Assembly (NCBI RefSeq): GCF_030731045.1
Contig: NZ_JAVALS010000009.1
Location: forward strand, 1-64,000
DNA from: Arthrobacter horti
Lineage (GTDB): Bacteria; Actinomycetota; Actinomycetes; Actinomycetales; Micrococcaceae
Direction of reading: 5' to 3'
Length of the DNA stretch: 64,000 nucleotides
This document shows, in pieces, positions 1 through 9,546 of the stretch. The first letter of the stretch is position 1, and every line of letters starts with the position of its first letter. A program made the translations under genes and the position numbers. The notes under the pieces were generated by a model that saw only the letters and a program-made list of their open reading frames with translations, was not told the DNA's origin and did no database searches.

Positions 1-75
1 ACCCAGCACGGACTCACCCGCCAACAAGCGGTGATACGCCTCCGCCCGGACCTCCCACGCGATCTTCTTCGCCAC
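1..75 (-). CDS. N-terminal fragment of a possible transposase (cut by window edge)
   Basis: Only 25 codons are visible, read on the minus strand from a GTG at position 75, with a GGAGGG ribosome site about 5 bases upstream. The peptide starts MAKKIAWEVRAEAYHRLLAG, a basic start followed by what looks like the first helix of a helix-turn-helix. This style is common at the N-terminus of actinobacterial insertion-sequence transposases. The family cannot be decided from so short a piece. The sequence between 76 and about 126 would then be the element's terminal region. It sits against half of a palindrome found whole elsewhere in the window, which fits an insertion boundary. It could equally be a non-transposase DNA-binding protein. 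Confidence 0.35.
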   Translation of the reverse strand, partial: MAKKIAWEVRAEAYHRLLAGESVLG

Positions 76-126
76 GCACACCCTCCACCATCAGGGTGTT
101 GCGCTAACCTTCTGAACTCGCCCTGG

Positions 127-157
127 TTTTAGCGGCATCAGCTGCACTCTCGCGAGG
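127..157. repeat. Half of a long intergenic palindrome (right arm only)
   Basis: TTTTAGCGGCATCAGCTGCA followed by CTCTCGCGAGG is the right arm of the palindrome type seen complete at 52742-52802 and 22603-22663. It shares the inner AGCGGC/CAGCTG core and the outer CTCGCGAG end. The matching left arm is absent. The sequence to the left (76-126) is unrelated and belongs to the possible insertion sequence. Like the complete copies it lies just 3' of a stop codon (MFS gene, stop at 168). Confidence 0.6.
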
Positions 158-167
158 GGTGTGGACG

Positions 168-1673
168 TCAGTCCGTGGTGACCTTCTCCTGCTTCGGCGC
201 GGCCGGGGCGGTGGCCGTCGGCCGGATGAAGAAGAGGGTGGCGACGGCCGCGATCAGCACCGCGCAGGCCGGCAGGATGATGGCCTGCGACATGGCCGTG
301 GAGAAGCCCGCGTGCAGGAACTGCGGCAGGACTCCCGTGGCCATCTCGCCGCTCGGCGTACCCTGGCCGCCCGGGGCGTGGGGCAGCTCGACCGACAACC
401 GGGCCTGGATCAGCGCCGCGATGGCCGCGGAACCGAGGACCGCACCCACCTGGCGGGTGGAGTTGTAGATGCCCGAACCGGCGCCGGCCTGACGCGGAGG
501 CAGGTCTCGCAGCGCGGTGGCGCTCATGGGCGCCCAGATGCCGGAACTGGCCACGCCCATGATGGCGGCGGGGATCAGGTACATGAGCACGGGGGTGTCC
601 GGGTTGGTGAGGGAGGCGTAGATGAACAGCGACGCGGACATGAGCGCGAACGCGACGGGGATGATCACCTTGGGGTTCATGCGCGGGATCCACTTGCCCA
701 CCAGCGGGGCCAGCGCACCGGAGACCACCGCGGTCGGCGCCATGAGGAGTGCGGACTCCGTGGGTGTCAGGCCACGGACCATCTGGATGTAGAAGATGAG
801 CGGCAGCATCATGGAGGCGATGGTGAAGCCCATGAGGCTGATGCCCAGGTTGGCGAGGCTGAAGTTGCGGTCCTGGAAGAGGTCCAGGGGCATGAGGGGC
901 TCACCCTTGAAACGCTTCTGGTACAGGGCCTGCCACGCGACGAACAGCGCCAGCACCACCACGCCGGCGATGATGAGGCCCCACACGGTGATCCCGCCGG
1001 TGACGGTACCCCAGTTGTAGCTCTGGCCCTCCTGCAGGCCGAAGACCAGCAGGAACATGCCGACGGCGCTCAGGAGCACGCCGATCCAGTCGAAGCGGTG
1101 GCGGTGCGTCTGGAGCTTCGGGACGAAGCGGATGGCGGCGAGGAAGCCGATGATGCCCACGGGCACGTTGACGAAGAAGATCCACTCCCAGCCCAGGCTG
1201 TCCACCAGCACGCCGCCGAGCAGCGGGCCCACCAGCGTGGCGACGCCGGCCGTGGCGCCCCAGAGGGCCATGGCGGAGCCGCGCTCCTCCGGCTTGAACA
1301 TGCGAGTGATGACGGCCATGGTCTGCGGCGCCATGAGGGCGGCGCCGAAGCCCTGGACGGCGCGGGCCGCGATCAGCATCCCGACGTCGCCGGAGAGGCC
1401 GCACCAGAGGCTGGACAGGGTGAAGACCGCCAGGCCCGTGAGGTAGAGGTTGCGGGGGCCGAAGCGGTCACCCAGACGGCCGGTGATGAGCAGCGGCACC
1501 GCGTAGGAGAGCAGGTAGGCGCTGGTCACCCAGATGACCGAGTTGATGTCGGTGTTGAGGCCTTCCATGATCTTGGGGTTGGCCACGTTCACGATCGTGC
1601 TGTCCACCAGGATCATGAAGAAGCCGATCACCAAGGACCAGAGTGCTGGCCAGGGTCGGGCGATCTGTTCCAC
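168..1673 (-). CDS. MFS drug efflux transporter, DHA2 (EmrB/QacA) type
   Basis: The 501-aa protein is an integral membrane proton-coupled efflux pump of the 14-helix DHA2 branch. Direct evidence: the helix-1 motif DSTIVNVA, motif A GRLGDRFGPRN in the loop after helix 2 (about residues 65-75), the antiporter motif C region GPLLGGVLVDSLGW in helix 5, and about 14 hydrophobic stretches. The length is normal for the family. It lies 26 bases after a PadR regulator gene in the same direction, so the two are almost certainly one operon under PadR control. Substrates cannot be read from sequence; multidrug or antibiotic export is the usual role. The start ATG gives a conventional short cytoplasmic N-terminus. 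Confidence 0.9.
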   Translation of the reverse strand: MEQIARPWPALWSLVIGFFMILVDSTIVNVANPKIMEGLNTDINSVIWVTSAYLLSYAVPLLITGRLGDRFGPRNLYLTGLAVFTLSSLWCGLSGDVGMLIAARAVQGFGAALMAPQTMAVITRMFKPEERGSAMALWGATAGVATLVGPLLGGVLVDSLGWEWIFFVNVPVGIIGFLAAIRFVPKLQTHRHRFDWIGVLLSAVGMFLLVFGLQEGQSYNWGTVTGGITVWGLIIAGVVVLALFVAWQALYQKRFKGEPLMPLDLFQDRNFSLANLGISLMGFTIASMMLPLIFYIQMVRGLTPTESALLMAPTAVVSGALAPLVGKWIPRMNPKVIIPVAFALMSASLFIYASLTNPDTPVLMYLIPAAIMGVASSGIWAPMSATALRDLPPRQAGAGSGIYNSTRQVGAVLGSAAIAALIQARLSVELPHAPGGQGTPSGEMATGVLPQFLHAGFSTAMSQAIILPACAVLIAAVATLFFIRPTATAPAAPKQEKVTTD

Positions 1674-1699
1674 GTGAAGGACCTTTCAGAGTGTGCTGG

Positions 1700-2308
1700 T
1701 CAGGCCACCGGAGTGCCGGTGCCTGCGGAATGAGCTTGGGTGCAGGGGTTGATGTCGAGCGAGCCGGTGCGGATCTCCTCCACCAGGCCGCTCAGCCAGT
1801 CGGCCTCCGCCTCGAGCAGATGCTGCTGATATTCGACGACGATCCAGAACGCCCGCGGAACCTCACGTTCCAGCGCGGCGTTCCGCAGGAGTTCGTACTC
1901 GGCCAGGCGTTCGTGGAGTCCCTGGATGCGGTTCCCGAGCTTCTCCACCACGCGCCCCGCTGGAAGGCTGTGCGCCTCGGCGAGGGCCAGCGGGAACGGC
2001 GGGAAGGTGGTGCCGGACTCGCCGAGCATCTCCTCCAGGGCGGCCCCGAGCGCCTCCACCCCGGCCAGGGTGATGCGGTAGACAGTGCGTTCCGGGCGGT
2101 TCCCGTCCCGTTCCACGCCGTCCTCCTCCACGAATCCCTGTTCGGCGAGTCGCGCGACGGAGTGGTAGAGGGTGCCGGGGCGGACCTTGACGATGCGGTC
2201 CTCGCCCCGGAAGACCAGGGTCTGGTACATCTCGTAGGGGTGACGCGGCTTCTCCCGCAGCAGGCCGAGGGCGGCCAGACTGAGAGGCGTCAGAGAGGGT
2301 GCTGTCAT
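1700..2308 (-). CDS. PadR family transcriptional regulator
   Basis: The 202-aa protein has the PadR winged helix at residues 8-90. Visible landmarks are the opening LSLAALGLL, then PYEMYQTL, the wing segment VRPGTLYHSVARL and the ERTVYRIT strand. A C-terminal helical region of about 100 residues follows, the dimerisation part of the long (PadR-s1/LadR-like) subgroup. PadR proteins repress nearby efflux genes and are released by phenolics or drugs. Here the gene is first in an operon with the MFS pump. A perfect 11+11 inverted repeat lies about 80 bases upstream of the start, so autoregulation together with the pump is the likely arrangement. The ligand is unknown. Confidence 0.88.
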   Translation of the reverse strand: MTAPSLTPLSLAALGLLREKPRHPYEMYQTLVFRGEDRIVKVRPGTLYHSVARLAEQGFVEEDGVERDGNRPERTVYRITLAGVEALGAALEEMLGESGTTFPPFPLALAEAHSLPAGRVVEKLGNRIQGLHERLAEYELLRNAALEREVPRAFWIVVEYQQHLLEAEADWLSGLVEEIRTGSLDINPCTQAHSAGTGTPVA

Positions 2309-2387
2309 GGTGGCCCGATTCCGTCAGTCAGGGTTTGCGGGATCCGCGGGGCCGACGCCCCGCACGGAGAACAACCATCATTCCATG

Positions 2388-2413
2388 CCGACTATTCCAC
2401 ATGGAATAGTCGG
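2388..2413. promoter_or_regulatory. Probable PadR operator
   Basis: A perfect inverted repeat, CCGACTATTCC-ACAT-GGAATAGTCGG, lies upstream of the padR-type gene (start 2308). A second overlapping arm (ATTCCATG just to the left) extends the symmetry. It is AT-richer than its surroundings and sits in the only intergenic space serving the padR-MFS operon. Its assignment to the PadR protein is inferred from position. Confidence 0.6.
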
Positions 2414-2517
2414 GCGCGGAGATCCGCGCCACATTCGCCTGGGTGGCGGATGTCAAGACGGGATCAGGCTCGGCCGACGGCCCCGGACGGCAGCCGGGCC
2501 GGAGGAAGCGGCCACGC

Positions 2518-3633
2518 TCAGCGCGGCGGGCGCAGGAATCCGCTCTGGCGCCCGACCACCTGGCCGGCATCCGGGGCGACGATGATCTCCTGCGCGGCCA
2601 CGTACTCCTCCACCACGGGGTTGCCCTCGGTGTCCTGGGAGCCGGTGGAATCCACGATGGTCAGCACGGCCGTGGGGTCCACGGTGCGCTTCACGAGAGC
2701 CAGGGCGATGGGGCCCATCTCGTAGTGCTGGGCCACGCTGCTCACCCGGCCCACGGTCCGCCCGTCCAGGGTCACGGGGCTGTCCAGCGCCGGCAGGGTG
2801 TGCTGGGAGCCGTCCAGCTGCAGGAAGACCAGGCGCCGCGGCGGGTGCCCCAGATTGTGCACCCGGGCGATGGTCTCCTGGCCTTTGTAGCAGCCCTTGG
2901 CCAGGTGCACGGCGGTGCGGATCAGGTCCAGCTCGTGTGGGATGGCACGGTTGTCCGTCTCGAAACCCTGCCGGGGCCGCCACGCGGCCACACGCAGCGC
3001 CTCGGCCGCCATCATGCCGGCGAGTTCCAGGCCTTCGGTGCGGGAATCCAGTTCGTCCTGCGGCAGGAGCCACTCGGTCCAGGGGCGTTCGCGGCCGGGG
3101 TGGCGTTCGGTCTCGACCACGGCGTAGGAGAATCCGCCGGCACCCACCTCGGGCCACGGGTCACGCCAGGCCGCCAGGCCGTCGAAGGCCGGCACGTCCG
3201 CCGTCGCAGCCACCACGGCCCATGCGGCACTCACGTCCGCCACCTCGACGCGCAGCATGAAGCGCATCCGCTCCAGGAACTCCGCCAGCCCCGCGGCAAG
3301 GCCGGGCTCCACGATCAGCCAGGCCGTGGCGCCGTCGTCCACCAGACGGATGTCGAAGTCGATGCGCCCCTGGATGTCCAGCAGGAGCAGCTGGGAGGAC
3401 TGGCCGGCGGCCAGCCCGTTGACGCGCTGCGAGGACAGGGTGTCCAGCCACGACAGGCGGTCCGGGCCGCTCACGGTCACCACACCCAGGTGGGAGAGGT
3501 CGACGACGGCGCGACCGTCCGCCAGCGCGCGCTGTTCCTTCAGTGGCTGGCCGTAGTGGGCGGCCACGGCGGCGTCCACGCCACCGCCGGCGACTGCTCC
3601 AGGGCGCGACAAGAGAAGGCTCAGATAGTCCAT
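2518..3633 (-). CDS. ygfZ: YgfZ/GcvT-like folate-binding protein
   Basis: The 371-aa protein belongs to the YgfZ/IBA57 branch of the aminomethyltransferase (GcvT) fold. These proteins use tetrahydrofolate to support assembly or repair of Fe-S enzymes in the cytoplasm. The diagnostic KGCYKGQE motif is present, followed by the C-terminal beta-barrel segment. The N-terminal part carries GcvT-like stretches such as DRLSWLDTL. The protein matches the actinobacterial family in length. It lies 41 bases downstream of the nitrobindin-like gene in the same direction and may be co-transcribed with it. Both neighbours have redox or metal-cofactor themes. Confidence 0.85.
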   Translation of the reverse strand: MDYLSLLLSRPGAVAGGGVDAAVAAHYGQPLKEQRALADGRAVVDLSHLGVVTVSGPDRLSWLDTLSSQRVNGLAAGQSSQLLLLDIQGRIDFDIRLVDDGATAWLIVEPGLAAGLAEFLERMRFMLRVEVADVSAAWAVVAATADVPAFDGLAAWRDPWPEVGAGGFSYAVVETERHPGRERPWTEWLLPQDELDSRTEGLELAGMMAAEALRVAAWRPRQGFETDNRAIPHELDLIRTAVHLAKGCYKGQETIARVHNLGHPPRRLVFLQLDGSQHTLPALDSPVTLDGRTVGRVSSVAQHYEMGPIALALVKRTVDPTAVLTIVDSTGSQDTEGNPVVEEYVAAQEIIVAPDAGQVVGRQSGFLRPPR

Positions 3634-3674
3634 GAAAAGTGCAACCTTCCCGGCAAGGGGGCTATTCCAGGAGG

Positions 3675-4295
3675 TCAGGAGAGCTTGCTCAGGATGGCGG
3701 AGGCGTGGGCCTCCAGGCCGCCGTTCTCCCCGCCCTCGGCGCCCGGGCCGTTGGAGACGTCCCAGCGCCAGAGCAGCTTCCCGTCCACCAGCCCGAAGAT
3801 GCGGGTGGCGGCGGAGTACGACTTGGAGTGGCTGCCGCGCATCACCATGTCCGTGCTGAGCTGGATCTGCGGGCCCTTGATCTGGCCGTAGTACAGCTCG
3901 GAGATGCCACCCGGGTGGGCGACGGAGACGGAGATGTTGAAGCCGCCGTCCTCGTTGCGGAGCTTCTCCACGTCATCGGCGGTGGTGAGCGCCGGGACCA
4001 TGTCCGCGGGCACCATGCCGGGGCCACCGTCGGCCTCCACCAGCTTGCGTTCGAGTGCCCAGAAGCCCATCTCCACGGTGAGCGGCCTCAGAATGGCACC
4101 CTCGTCGTCGCACAGCCAGCTCTCCGCACGGTACTGCAGGTACGGCAGGCCGTTGTGGGCGAAGGTGGCCCGCTGCACGAAGTGCTCGGAGCCCTCCTCG
4201 CCCGTGCCGAGGCGGCCGCGCCCCTCCCAGTCACCGATCAGCCAGGAGAGCGGGACCAGCTCCGGGGTGAGGTCGCTGGGGATTTCGATGGGCAC
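3675..4295 (-). CDS. Nitrobindin-like heme/FABP-type beta-barrel protein (DUF1794)
   Basis: The 206-aa protein belongs to the nitrobindin (THAP4-like, FABP family) group, 10-stranded barrels that bind ferric heme and isomerise peroxynitrite to nitrate. The family hallmark GDWEGRGRL (GxWxGxG) is near residues 21-29. The conserved histidine close to the C-terminus (LEAHASAIL), which ligates heme iron in characterised members, is present. Translation probably starts at the GTG at 4295, only 3 bases after the stop of the 37-aa peptide gene, so the two are translationally linked. Function is inferred from family. The heme-binding histidine makes a functional nitrobindin plausible. Confidence 0.82.
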   Translation of the reverse strand: MPIEIPSDLTPELVPLSWLIGDWEGRGRLGTGEEGSEHFVQRATFAHNGLPYLQYRAESWLCDDEGAILRPLTVEMGFWALERKLVEADGGPGMVPADMVPALTTADDVEKLRNEDGGFNISVSVAHPGGISELYYGQIKGPQIQLSTDMVMRGSHSKSYSAATRIFGLVDGKLLWRWDVSNGPGAEGGENGGLEAHASAILSKLS

Positions 4296-4298
4296 GGG

Positions 4299-4412
4299 TT
4301 ACTTCTGGCCCTGGAAGAGGCGGTACACGACGAAACCGGCGAACCAGGCCATGGAGATCCCGGCGATGCTGAGCAGGACCAGGAACAGGATTTCAAAACC
4401 AAGGGTCGACAT
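4299..4412 (-). CDS. 37-residue single-span membrane peptide
   Basis: A short frame from ATG 4412 to TAA 4299 encodes 37 residues. It starts MSTLGFEI, passes through about 20 uninterrupted hydrophobic residues and ends YRLFQGQK. This is one transmembrane helix with a short basic tail. It ends 3 bases before the GTG start of the nitrobindin-like gene, an operon-like junction that would couple their translation. No function can be assigned. The clean hydrophobic span and tight spacing argue that it is real. It could anchor or recruit the neighbouring soluble heme protein, but that is speculation. Confidence 0.6.
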   Translation of the reverse strand: MSTLGFEILFLVLLSIAGISMAWFAGFVVYRLFQGQK

Positions 4413-4430
4413 GGCTTCATCCTACCCACA

Positions 4431-5378
4431 TCAGACCAGGAGCAGCTTGCCCACGAAGTAGCCCACACTGCCGAGCGCCAGAATGGGCCCCAGGCCAAGC
4501 GCCACGGCCCCCACCAGGGAGGCGTGGTGGACCCGGAACGTGATGAGCCGGCGGAAGCACACCACCAGGAGTCCGGCCACCAGGCCCAGCAGTGCACTGG
4601 GCAGGGCGGCCACGTACGGGTCGAAGAATCCCACCAGCGGTCCCACCAGCACGGACAATACGACGGCGAGGGGCGCCACGATGCGGTCGGGCCACCGGAT
4701 GAGCCCCACGGCGACCGCGACGGCGGCGCACACCACCACGATCACGATCATGTCGCGCAGCCCGCCCAGGCGGACGTTCGCCACCCAGCCGGCGCCCAGC
4801 GCAGCCAGCAGTACGCCGGCGCTGGCGCCGAAGGTCGATTCCAGCCGCTGGGGCTGGCCGGTGCCCCGGATCAGCTCGACCAGCAGGACAGCCATGAGAC
4901 CCAGGGCGATGAGCGGGGCGGACCAGGCCATGAAGCCCGGGCCGGGCACGACGGCGGCCCCCACCACGGCGAGGGCGCCGACGGCGGCGATGATCCCGCC
5001 CAGGGTCTTGCGGGCGGGGATGGCGAGGTACTGCGGCCAGGCGAAGCCGAAGAGCGCGGCGAGCAGGATGCAGACGGTCACCTGGGTGAGCGTCCCGGCC
5101 CATGGGACGGTGCCGAACACGGCGAGCGACGCCAGCGAGGCCAGGCCCACCGTCAGGTAGCCGTGCCCGGAGGATCTCCCCGCCACGGCGTCCGTGGCCC
5201 CGTGGCCGGCGGTTCCGGTGCTCAGGAGGGTGAAGTCGGCGTCGTCGGAGTGCGGCGCCGCCTCTCCGGCGCGGGGTTCCTCCGCGTCCGGCACGGGGCC
5301 GTCCTGCTCGGGGCCTTCCTGCACGGGGCGGTCCGGGTCGGGACTGTCAGGCTCTGACCTGTCTGGATCTGGGCTCAC
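4431..5378 (-). CDS. Polytopic membrane protein with acidic Pro/Asp-rich N-terminus
   Basis: The proposed start is GTG 5378, which has AGGA seven bases upstream. An in-frame ATG at 5396 is the alternative, and still earlier starts run into the promoter space of glnR. The product is about 315 aa. An N-terminal tail of about 75 residues rich in Asp, Pro, Glu and Ser is followed by eight to ten hydrophobic helices to the end. No catalytic or transport motif was recognised. It is divergent from glnR, with about 150 bases between the start codons. It is 18 bases upstream of the 37-aa peptide gene and could be first in the run of genes down to ygfZ. Confidence 0.7.
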   Translation of the reverse strand: MSPDPDRSEPDSPDPDRPVQEGPEQDGPVPDAEEPRAGEAAPHSDDADFTLLSTGTAGHGATDAVAGRSSGHGYLTVGLASLASLAVFGTVPWAGTLTQVTVCILLAALFGFAWPQYLAIPARKTLGGIIAAVGALAVVGAAVVPGPGFMAWSAPLIALGLMAVLLVELIRGTGQPQRLESTFGASAGVLLAALGAGWVANVRLGGLRDMIVIVVVCAAVAVAVGLIRWPDRIVAPLAVVLSVLVGPLVGFFDPYVAALPSALLGLVAGLLVVCFRRLITFRVHHASLVGAVALGLGPILALGSVGYFVGKLLLV

Positions 5379-5533
5379 ACTGCCATCCTGCCCCATCCCC
5401 GCCCCGGGCGCCCATCCCGCGCCGGTCAACAGCCCTCGTCGAGGTGTGTGACGCGGGCAACTCGGTCCGCAGGGCCGCTCGATATACTGGAGCATCAGGC
5501 TCGACGACGCGCTCCCGATCGATGGAGGGGACA

Positions 5534-6232
5534 ATGTCGCAACTACTGCTCTTGACCAACAGCACCGATTCCTCGGTGGACATCCTGCCGGCCCTTGAGC
5601 TGCTCAATCACCGGATCCACATCCTGCCGGCCGAGCCCACGGCGCTCCTGGAGACGGAGCCCTGCGACATCATCTTCCTGGACGCCCGCAAGGACTTGGT
5701 GGGGTCCCGTTCCCTGACCAAGCTGCTGAAGGCCACGGGCCTCTCCGTGCCGCTGCTGCTGATCCTCACCGAGGGCGGCATGGCGGCCATCTCCTCCCAA
5801 TGGGCCGTGGACGACGTGGTCCTGGAGTCCGCCGGGCCCGCGGAGGTGGAGGCGCGCATCCGCCTGGCACTGGCCCGCGGCACCGGCTCCGAGGAGGAGG
5901 CCGGCACGGAGATCCGGGCGTCCGGCGTCGTGATCGATGAGGCGAGCTACACCGCCCGCATCAACGGCGAGGCCCTCAACCTGACGTTCAAGGAGTTCGA
6001 GCTCCTGAAATACCTGGCTCAGCACCCGGGCCGCGTGTTCACCCGGCAGCAGCTGCTCACCGAGGTGTGGGGCTACGACTACTACGGCGGCACCCGCACC
6101 GTGGACGTGCACGTGCGGCGCCTGCGGGCCAAGCTGGGCCCGGATCACGAGACCCTGATCGGCACCGTCCGCAATGTGGGCTACCGCCTCACGATGACGC
6201 GCGAACCGGACGAGCAGCCCGCACAGGCGTGA
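5534..6232 (+). CDS. glnR: GlnR-type OmpR-family nitrogen regulator
   Basis: The 232-aa protein has a degenerate receiver domain (residues 1-120) and an OmpR/PhoB winged helix (about 135-225; [39 protein letters not shown]). The N-terminus [10 protein letters not shown] and the segment [13 protein letters not shown] closely match actinomycete GlnR, the orphan regulator of nitrogen assimilation genes. Asp50, which forms the charge interactions of the GlnR homodimer, is present. The acidic pocket and partner kinase of ordinary response regulators are missing. The next gene is mshD, the same neighbour as in mycobacteria, which supports the call. Start ATG 5534 has GGAGGGG upstream. Confidence 0.88.
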   Translation: MSQLLLLTNSTDSSVDILPALELLNHRIHILPAEPTALLETEPCDIIFLDARKDLVGSRSLTKLLKATGLSVPLLLILTEGGMAAISSQWAVDDVVLESAGPAEVEARIRLALARGTGSEEEAGTEIRASGVVIDEASYTARINGEALNLTFKEFELLKYLAQHPGRVFTRQQLLTEVWGYDYYGGTRTVDVHVRRLRAKLGPDHETLIGTVRNVGYRLTMTREPDEQPAQA

Positions 6233-6260
6233 AGACCCCACTTCGTGGCACCCTTGAGCC

Positions 6261-7244
6261 ATGACTAGCGCGAACGCCTCCCACTGGCCGGTCCACCGCT
6301 TTCCTGCGCCCCTGGAGCACGACGTCCTCGCGGAGGCGCAGGACCTTCTGAGGGCGGCGGAGGCGGCCGACGGGACCCCCACCGTCTCGGAGCAGTCGGT
6401 CATCGCGTTGCGCACCGGCGGCAACCCCGGCCAGCAGGTGTCCGTGCACGCCCTCTTCGCCCCGGAGGACCCCTTCACCGAGGAGGACAAACCCCTGGAG
6501 TCCCTCCTGGCGGGCTTCGCGGTCCTGGTCGGCGAGGGCGGCGAGAGTGTCCTGGAGATGGCCGTGCACCCGTCCTACCGGAACCTCGGCGCAGGCCTGC
6601 GCCTGGCCCAGGACGTCCTGGACGCCCGCGGCACGCTGGACGGCGTGCAGGCGTGGTCCCACGGAGACTCCGCCGCCGCCGAGGACCTGGCGCGCCACTT
6701 CGGACTTTCCAAGGCCCGCGAGCTGTGGCGGATGCGGCTGAGCACGCCGGCCGCGGCCACGGCGGACGACGACGCGCTGCCGGCCGGGTACACGATCCGC
6801 ACTTTCGTCCCGGGACAGGACGAGGAGGCCTGGCTGGCCGCGAACGCGGAGGTCTTCGCTTCCCACCCGGAACAGGGCGCCCTGACGCTGAACGACCTGC
6901 AGGAACGCCTGGCGGAGCCGTGGTTCGATCCGGCGGGCTTCTTCCTGGCGGTGGACGCCGAGGACCGGATCGCCGGCTTCCACTGGACCAAGATGCATCC
7001 GGCACTGCCCGGGCACGCTGCCCACGGCGAGGTGTACGTGGTGGGTGTGCTCCCCCACGCCCAGGGCAAGGGCCTGGGCAAGGTGCTCACGAGGCACGGG
7101 GTGAAGCACCTGCTCAGCCGTGGTGCGAGCACCGTGGTGCTGTACACCGAGGCGGACAACGCACCGGCCGTCCGGCTCTACGAGGGGCTGGGATTCACCC
7201 ACTGGGACAGCGATGTCATGTACCGGAAGAACCCGGCCGACTGA
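6261..7244 (+). CDS. mshD: Mycothiol synthase
   Basis: The 327-aa protein acetylates Cys-GlcN-Ins with acetyl-CoA, the last step in making mycothiol, the actinobacterial thiol buffer. It has the two tandem GNAT domains of MshD. The active C-terminal one shows the acetyl-CoA loop [14 protein letters not shown] and the closing strand VRLYEGLGF. The N-terminal one is degenerate ([11 protein letters not shown]). Length matches the family. It lies 28 bases after glnR in the same direction and probably shares its transcript. Its presence limits the host to Actinobacteria. Confidence 0.9.
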   Translation: MTSANASHWPVHRFPAPLEHDVLAEAQDLLRAAEAADGTPTVSEQSVIALRTGGNPGQQVSVHALFAPEDPFTEEDKPLESLLAGFAVLVGEGGESVLEMAVHPSYRNLGAGLRLAQDVLDARGTLDGVQAWSHGDSAAAEDLARHFGLSKARELWRMRLSTPAAATADDDALPAGYTIRTFVPGQDEEAWLAANAEVFASHPEQGALTLNDLQERLAEPWFDPAGFFLAVDAEDRIAGFHWTKMHPALPGHAAHGEVYVVGVLPHAQGKGLGKVLTRHGVKHLLSRGASTVVLYTEADNAPAVRLYEGLGFTHWDSDVMYRKNPAD

Positions 7245-7299
7245 GAGCTTTCATTCGCTAAGGTTGAGTGCGGAGCCACTGCAGGGTAAGGAGTCTGGC

Positions 7300-9546
7300 A
7301 TGAGCAGCGACAACGGGACATCCACGGGAACTCTGGGGAGGGCCGCTTCCCGCCTCGGCACGTCCGAGGTGAATGCGGCCCGGGCCACCCAGGACCGCAT
7401 CGAACTGCCGGAGTTCGAGGAGCCCAGCCTCCTGCCGGAGGGCGACATCAGCCCGGACCGCTTCCTGGACCGTGAATTGTCCTGGCTGAGTTTCAACGCC
7501 CGTGTGCTGGAACTGGCCGAGGACCCGGACCTGTTCCTGCTGGAGCGCGTCAACTTCCTGTCCATCTTCGCGTCCAATCTGGACGAGTTCTTCATGGTCC
7601 GCGTGGCAGGCCTCAAGCGGCGCATCGCCACCGGTCTGGCCGTTCCCTCCCCTGCGGGCCTGAGCCCCGTGGAGGTCCTGGCCCAGATCAGCGAGGCGGC
7701 CAGCGCCCTGCAGGAGCGGCACGCCCGGGTCTTCGCCGAGCAGGTCCGGCCCGCCCTGGCGTATGAGCACATCCACCTCATGCACTGGGCCGATCTGGAC
7801 CAGGAGGCCCAGCACCGCATCAGCACGCTGTTCACGGAGAAGGTCTTCCCGATCCTGACCCCGCTGGCCGTGGACCCCGCCCACCCGTTCCCGTACATCT
7901 CCGGCCTGTCCCTGAACCTGGCCGTGGTGGTGCGCAACCCCGTCACCCGCAAGGAGCTCTTCGCCCGTGTGAAGGTGCCGGATCAGCTGCCCCGCCTGAT
8001 CGCCGTCGACGGCCCGCGCGCCGGCGCCATCCCGGGACGCGTGGCCCGCTTCATCACGCTGGAAGAGGTCATCGCGGTCCATCTGGACCAGCTGTTCCCC
8101 GGCATGGAAGTGGTGGAGCACCACACCTTCCGCGTCACCCGAAACGAGGACGTGGAGGTCGAGGAGGACGACGCGGAGAACCTCCTGCAGGCCCTGGAGA
8201 AGGAACTGCTGCGCCGTCGTTTCGGCCCGCCCGTCCGCCTCGAGGTCACCACGGACATCAACCCGGCCGTGCTGGCGCTGCTGGTGCGCGAACTCAGCAT
8301 CGATGAGTCCGAGGTGGTGTCCGTCCCGGCACCCCTGGATCTGCGCGGCCTGTCCGTCATCGCGGGCATCGACCGGGCGGACCTCCACTACCCCAAGCAG
8401 GTGCCGCACACCTCCCGCTACCTGAACGAGTCCGAGACGTCCAAGGCGGCCAACGTCTTCGCAGCCATGCGCCGTCGCGACATCCTCCTGCATCACCCGT
8501 ACGACTCCTTCTCCACCTCCGTGCAGGCGTTCCTGGAGCAGGCCGCCTCGGACCCCAAGGTCCAGGCCATCAAGCAGACCCTGTACCGTACCAGTGGCGA
8601 CTCCCCCATCGTGGACGCTCTGATCGACGCGGCGGAGGCCGGCAAGCAGGTCCTGGCGCTGGTGGAGATCAAGGCCCGCTTCGATGAGCAGGCCAACATC
8701 TCCTGGGCCCGCAAGCTGGAGCAGGCCGGCGTGCACGTGGTGTACGGCATCGTCGGTCTGAAGACCCACTGCAAGCTGTCCCTGGTGGTGCGGCAGGAGT
8801 CGGACGGCATCCGCCGCTACTGCCACATCGGCACAGGCAACTACCACCCGCGCACGGCCCGGTACTACGAAGACCTGGGCCTGCTCACCGCCAATCACCA
8901 GGTGGGCGAGGACCTGTCCAAGCTGTTCAACCAGCTCTCCGGATACGCCCCCAAGTCCACCTTCAAGCGGCTCCTGGTGGCCCCGCGCTCCGTGCGCAGC
9001 GGCCTGATCGAGCGGATCGAGCAGGAGATCGCGAACGCCCGCGCCGGTAAGAAGGCCAAGGTCCAGATCAAGGTCAACTCCATGGTGGACGAGGCGATCA
9101 TCGACTCCCTCTACCGCGCCTCCCAGGCCGGCGTGGAGGTCAACGTGATCGTCCGCGGCATCTGCTCGCTCCGCCCCGGCGTCCCCGGCCTGAGCGAGAA
9201 CATCACGGTCCGTTCCGTGCTGGGCCGCTTCCTGGAGCACTCACGCGTGTTCACCTTCGCCAATGACGGTGACCCGGTGGTGTTCATCGGTTCGGCCGAC
9301 ATGATGCACCGCAACCTGGACCGCCGCGTGGAGGCCCTGGTCCAGCTGAACAACCAGGACGACGTCCGCGAGATCATCGAGCTGATGAACCGCTACGTGG
9401 ACCCGGCCACGGCCAGCTGGCACCTGGACAACCAGGGCGAATGGGAACGGCACCACCTGGCGGAGGACGGCTCCCCGCTGCTGGACATCCAGTCGTGGCT
9501 CCTCGCCTCCCGCTCCCGTCAGCGCTCTGCGGGCTCCCTGCGCTGA
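7300..9546 (+). CDS. ppk1: Polyphosphate kinase 1
   Basis: The 748-aa enzyme reversibly makes inorganic polyphosphate from ATP. Family landmarks are [12 protein letters not shown] and [14 protein letters not shown] in the N-terminal and head regions, HHPYDSF, and the two PLD-like catalytic domains with His490 (THCKLSL, the phosphorylated His) and His647 (LEHSRVF). [14 protein letters not shown] marks the C-terminus. The start ATG 7300 follows GTAAGGAGTCTGGC. The stop TGA overlaps the ATG of the next gene by one base, so translation of mutT1 is coupled. The ppk1-mutT1 order is also found in Mycobacterium. Confidence 0.95.
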   Translation: MSSDNGTSTGTLGRAASRLGTSEVNAARATQDRIELPEFEEPSLLPEGDISPDRFLDRELSWLSFNARVLELAEDPDLFLLERVNFLSIFASNLDEFFMVRVAGLKRRIATGLAVPSPAGLSPVEVLAQISEAASALQERHARVFAEQVRPALAYEHIHLMHWADLDQEAQHRISTLFTEKVFPILTPLAVDPAHPFPYISGLSLNLAVVVRNPVTRKELFARVKVPDQLPRLIAVDGPRAGAIPGRVARFITLEEVIAVHLDQLFPGMEVVEHHTFRVTRNEDVEVEEDDAENLLQALEKELLRRRFGPPVRLEVTTDINPAVLALLVRELSIDESEVVSVPAPLDLRGLSVIAGIDRADLHYPKQVPHTSRYLNESETSKAANVFAAMRRRDILLHHPYDSFSTSVQAFLEQAASDPKVQAIKQTLYRTSGDSPIVDALIDAAEAGKQVLALVEIKARFDEQANISWARKLEQAGVHVVYGIVGLKTHCKLSLVVRQESDGIRRYCHIGTGNYHPRTARYYEDLGLLTANHQVGEDLSKLFNQLSGYAPKSTFKRLLVAPRSVRSGLIERIEQEIANARAGKKAKVQIKVNSMVDEAIIDSLYRASQAGVEVNVIVRGICSLRPGVPGLSENITVRSVLGRFLEHSRVFTFANDGDPVVFIGSADMMHRNLDRRVEALVQLNNQDDVREIIELMNRYVDPATASWHLDNQGEWERHHLAEDGSPLLDIQSWLLASRSRQRSAGSLR

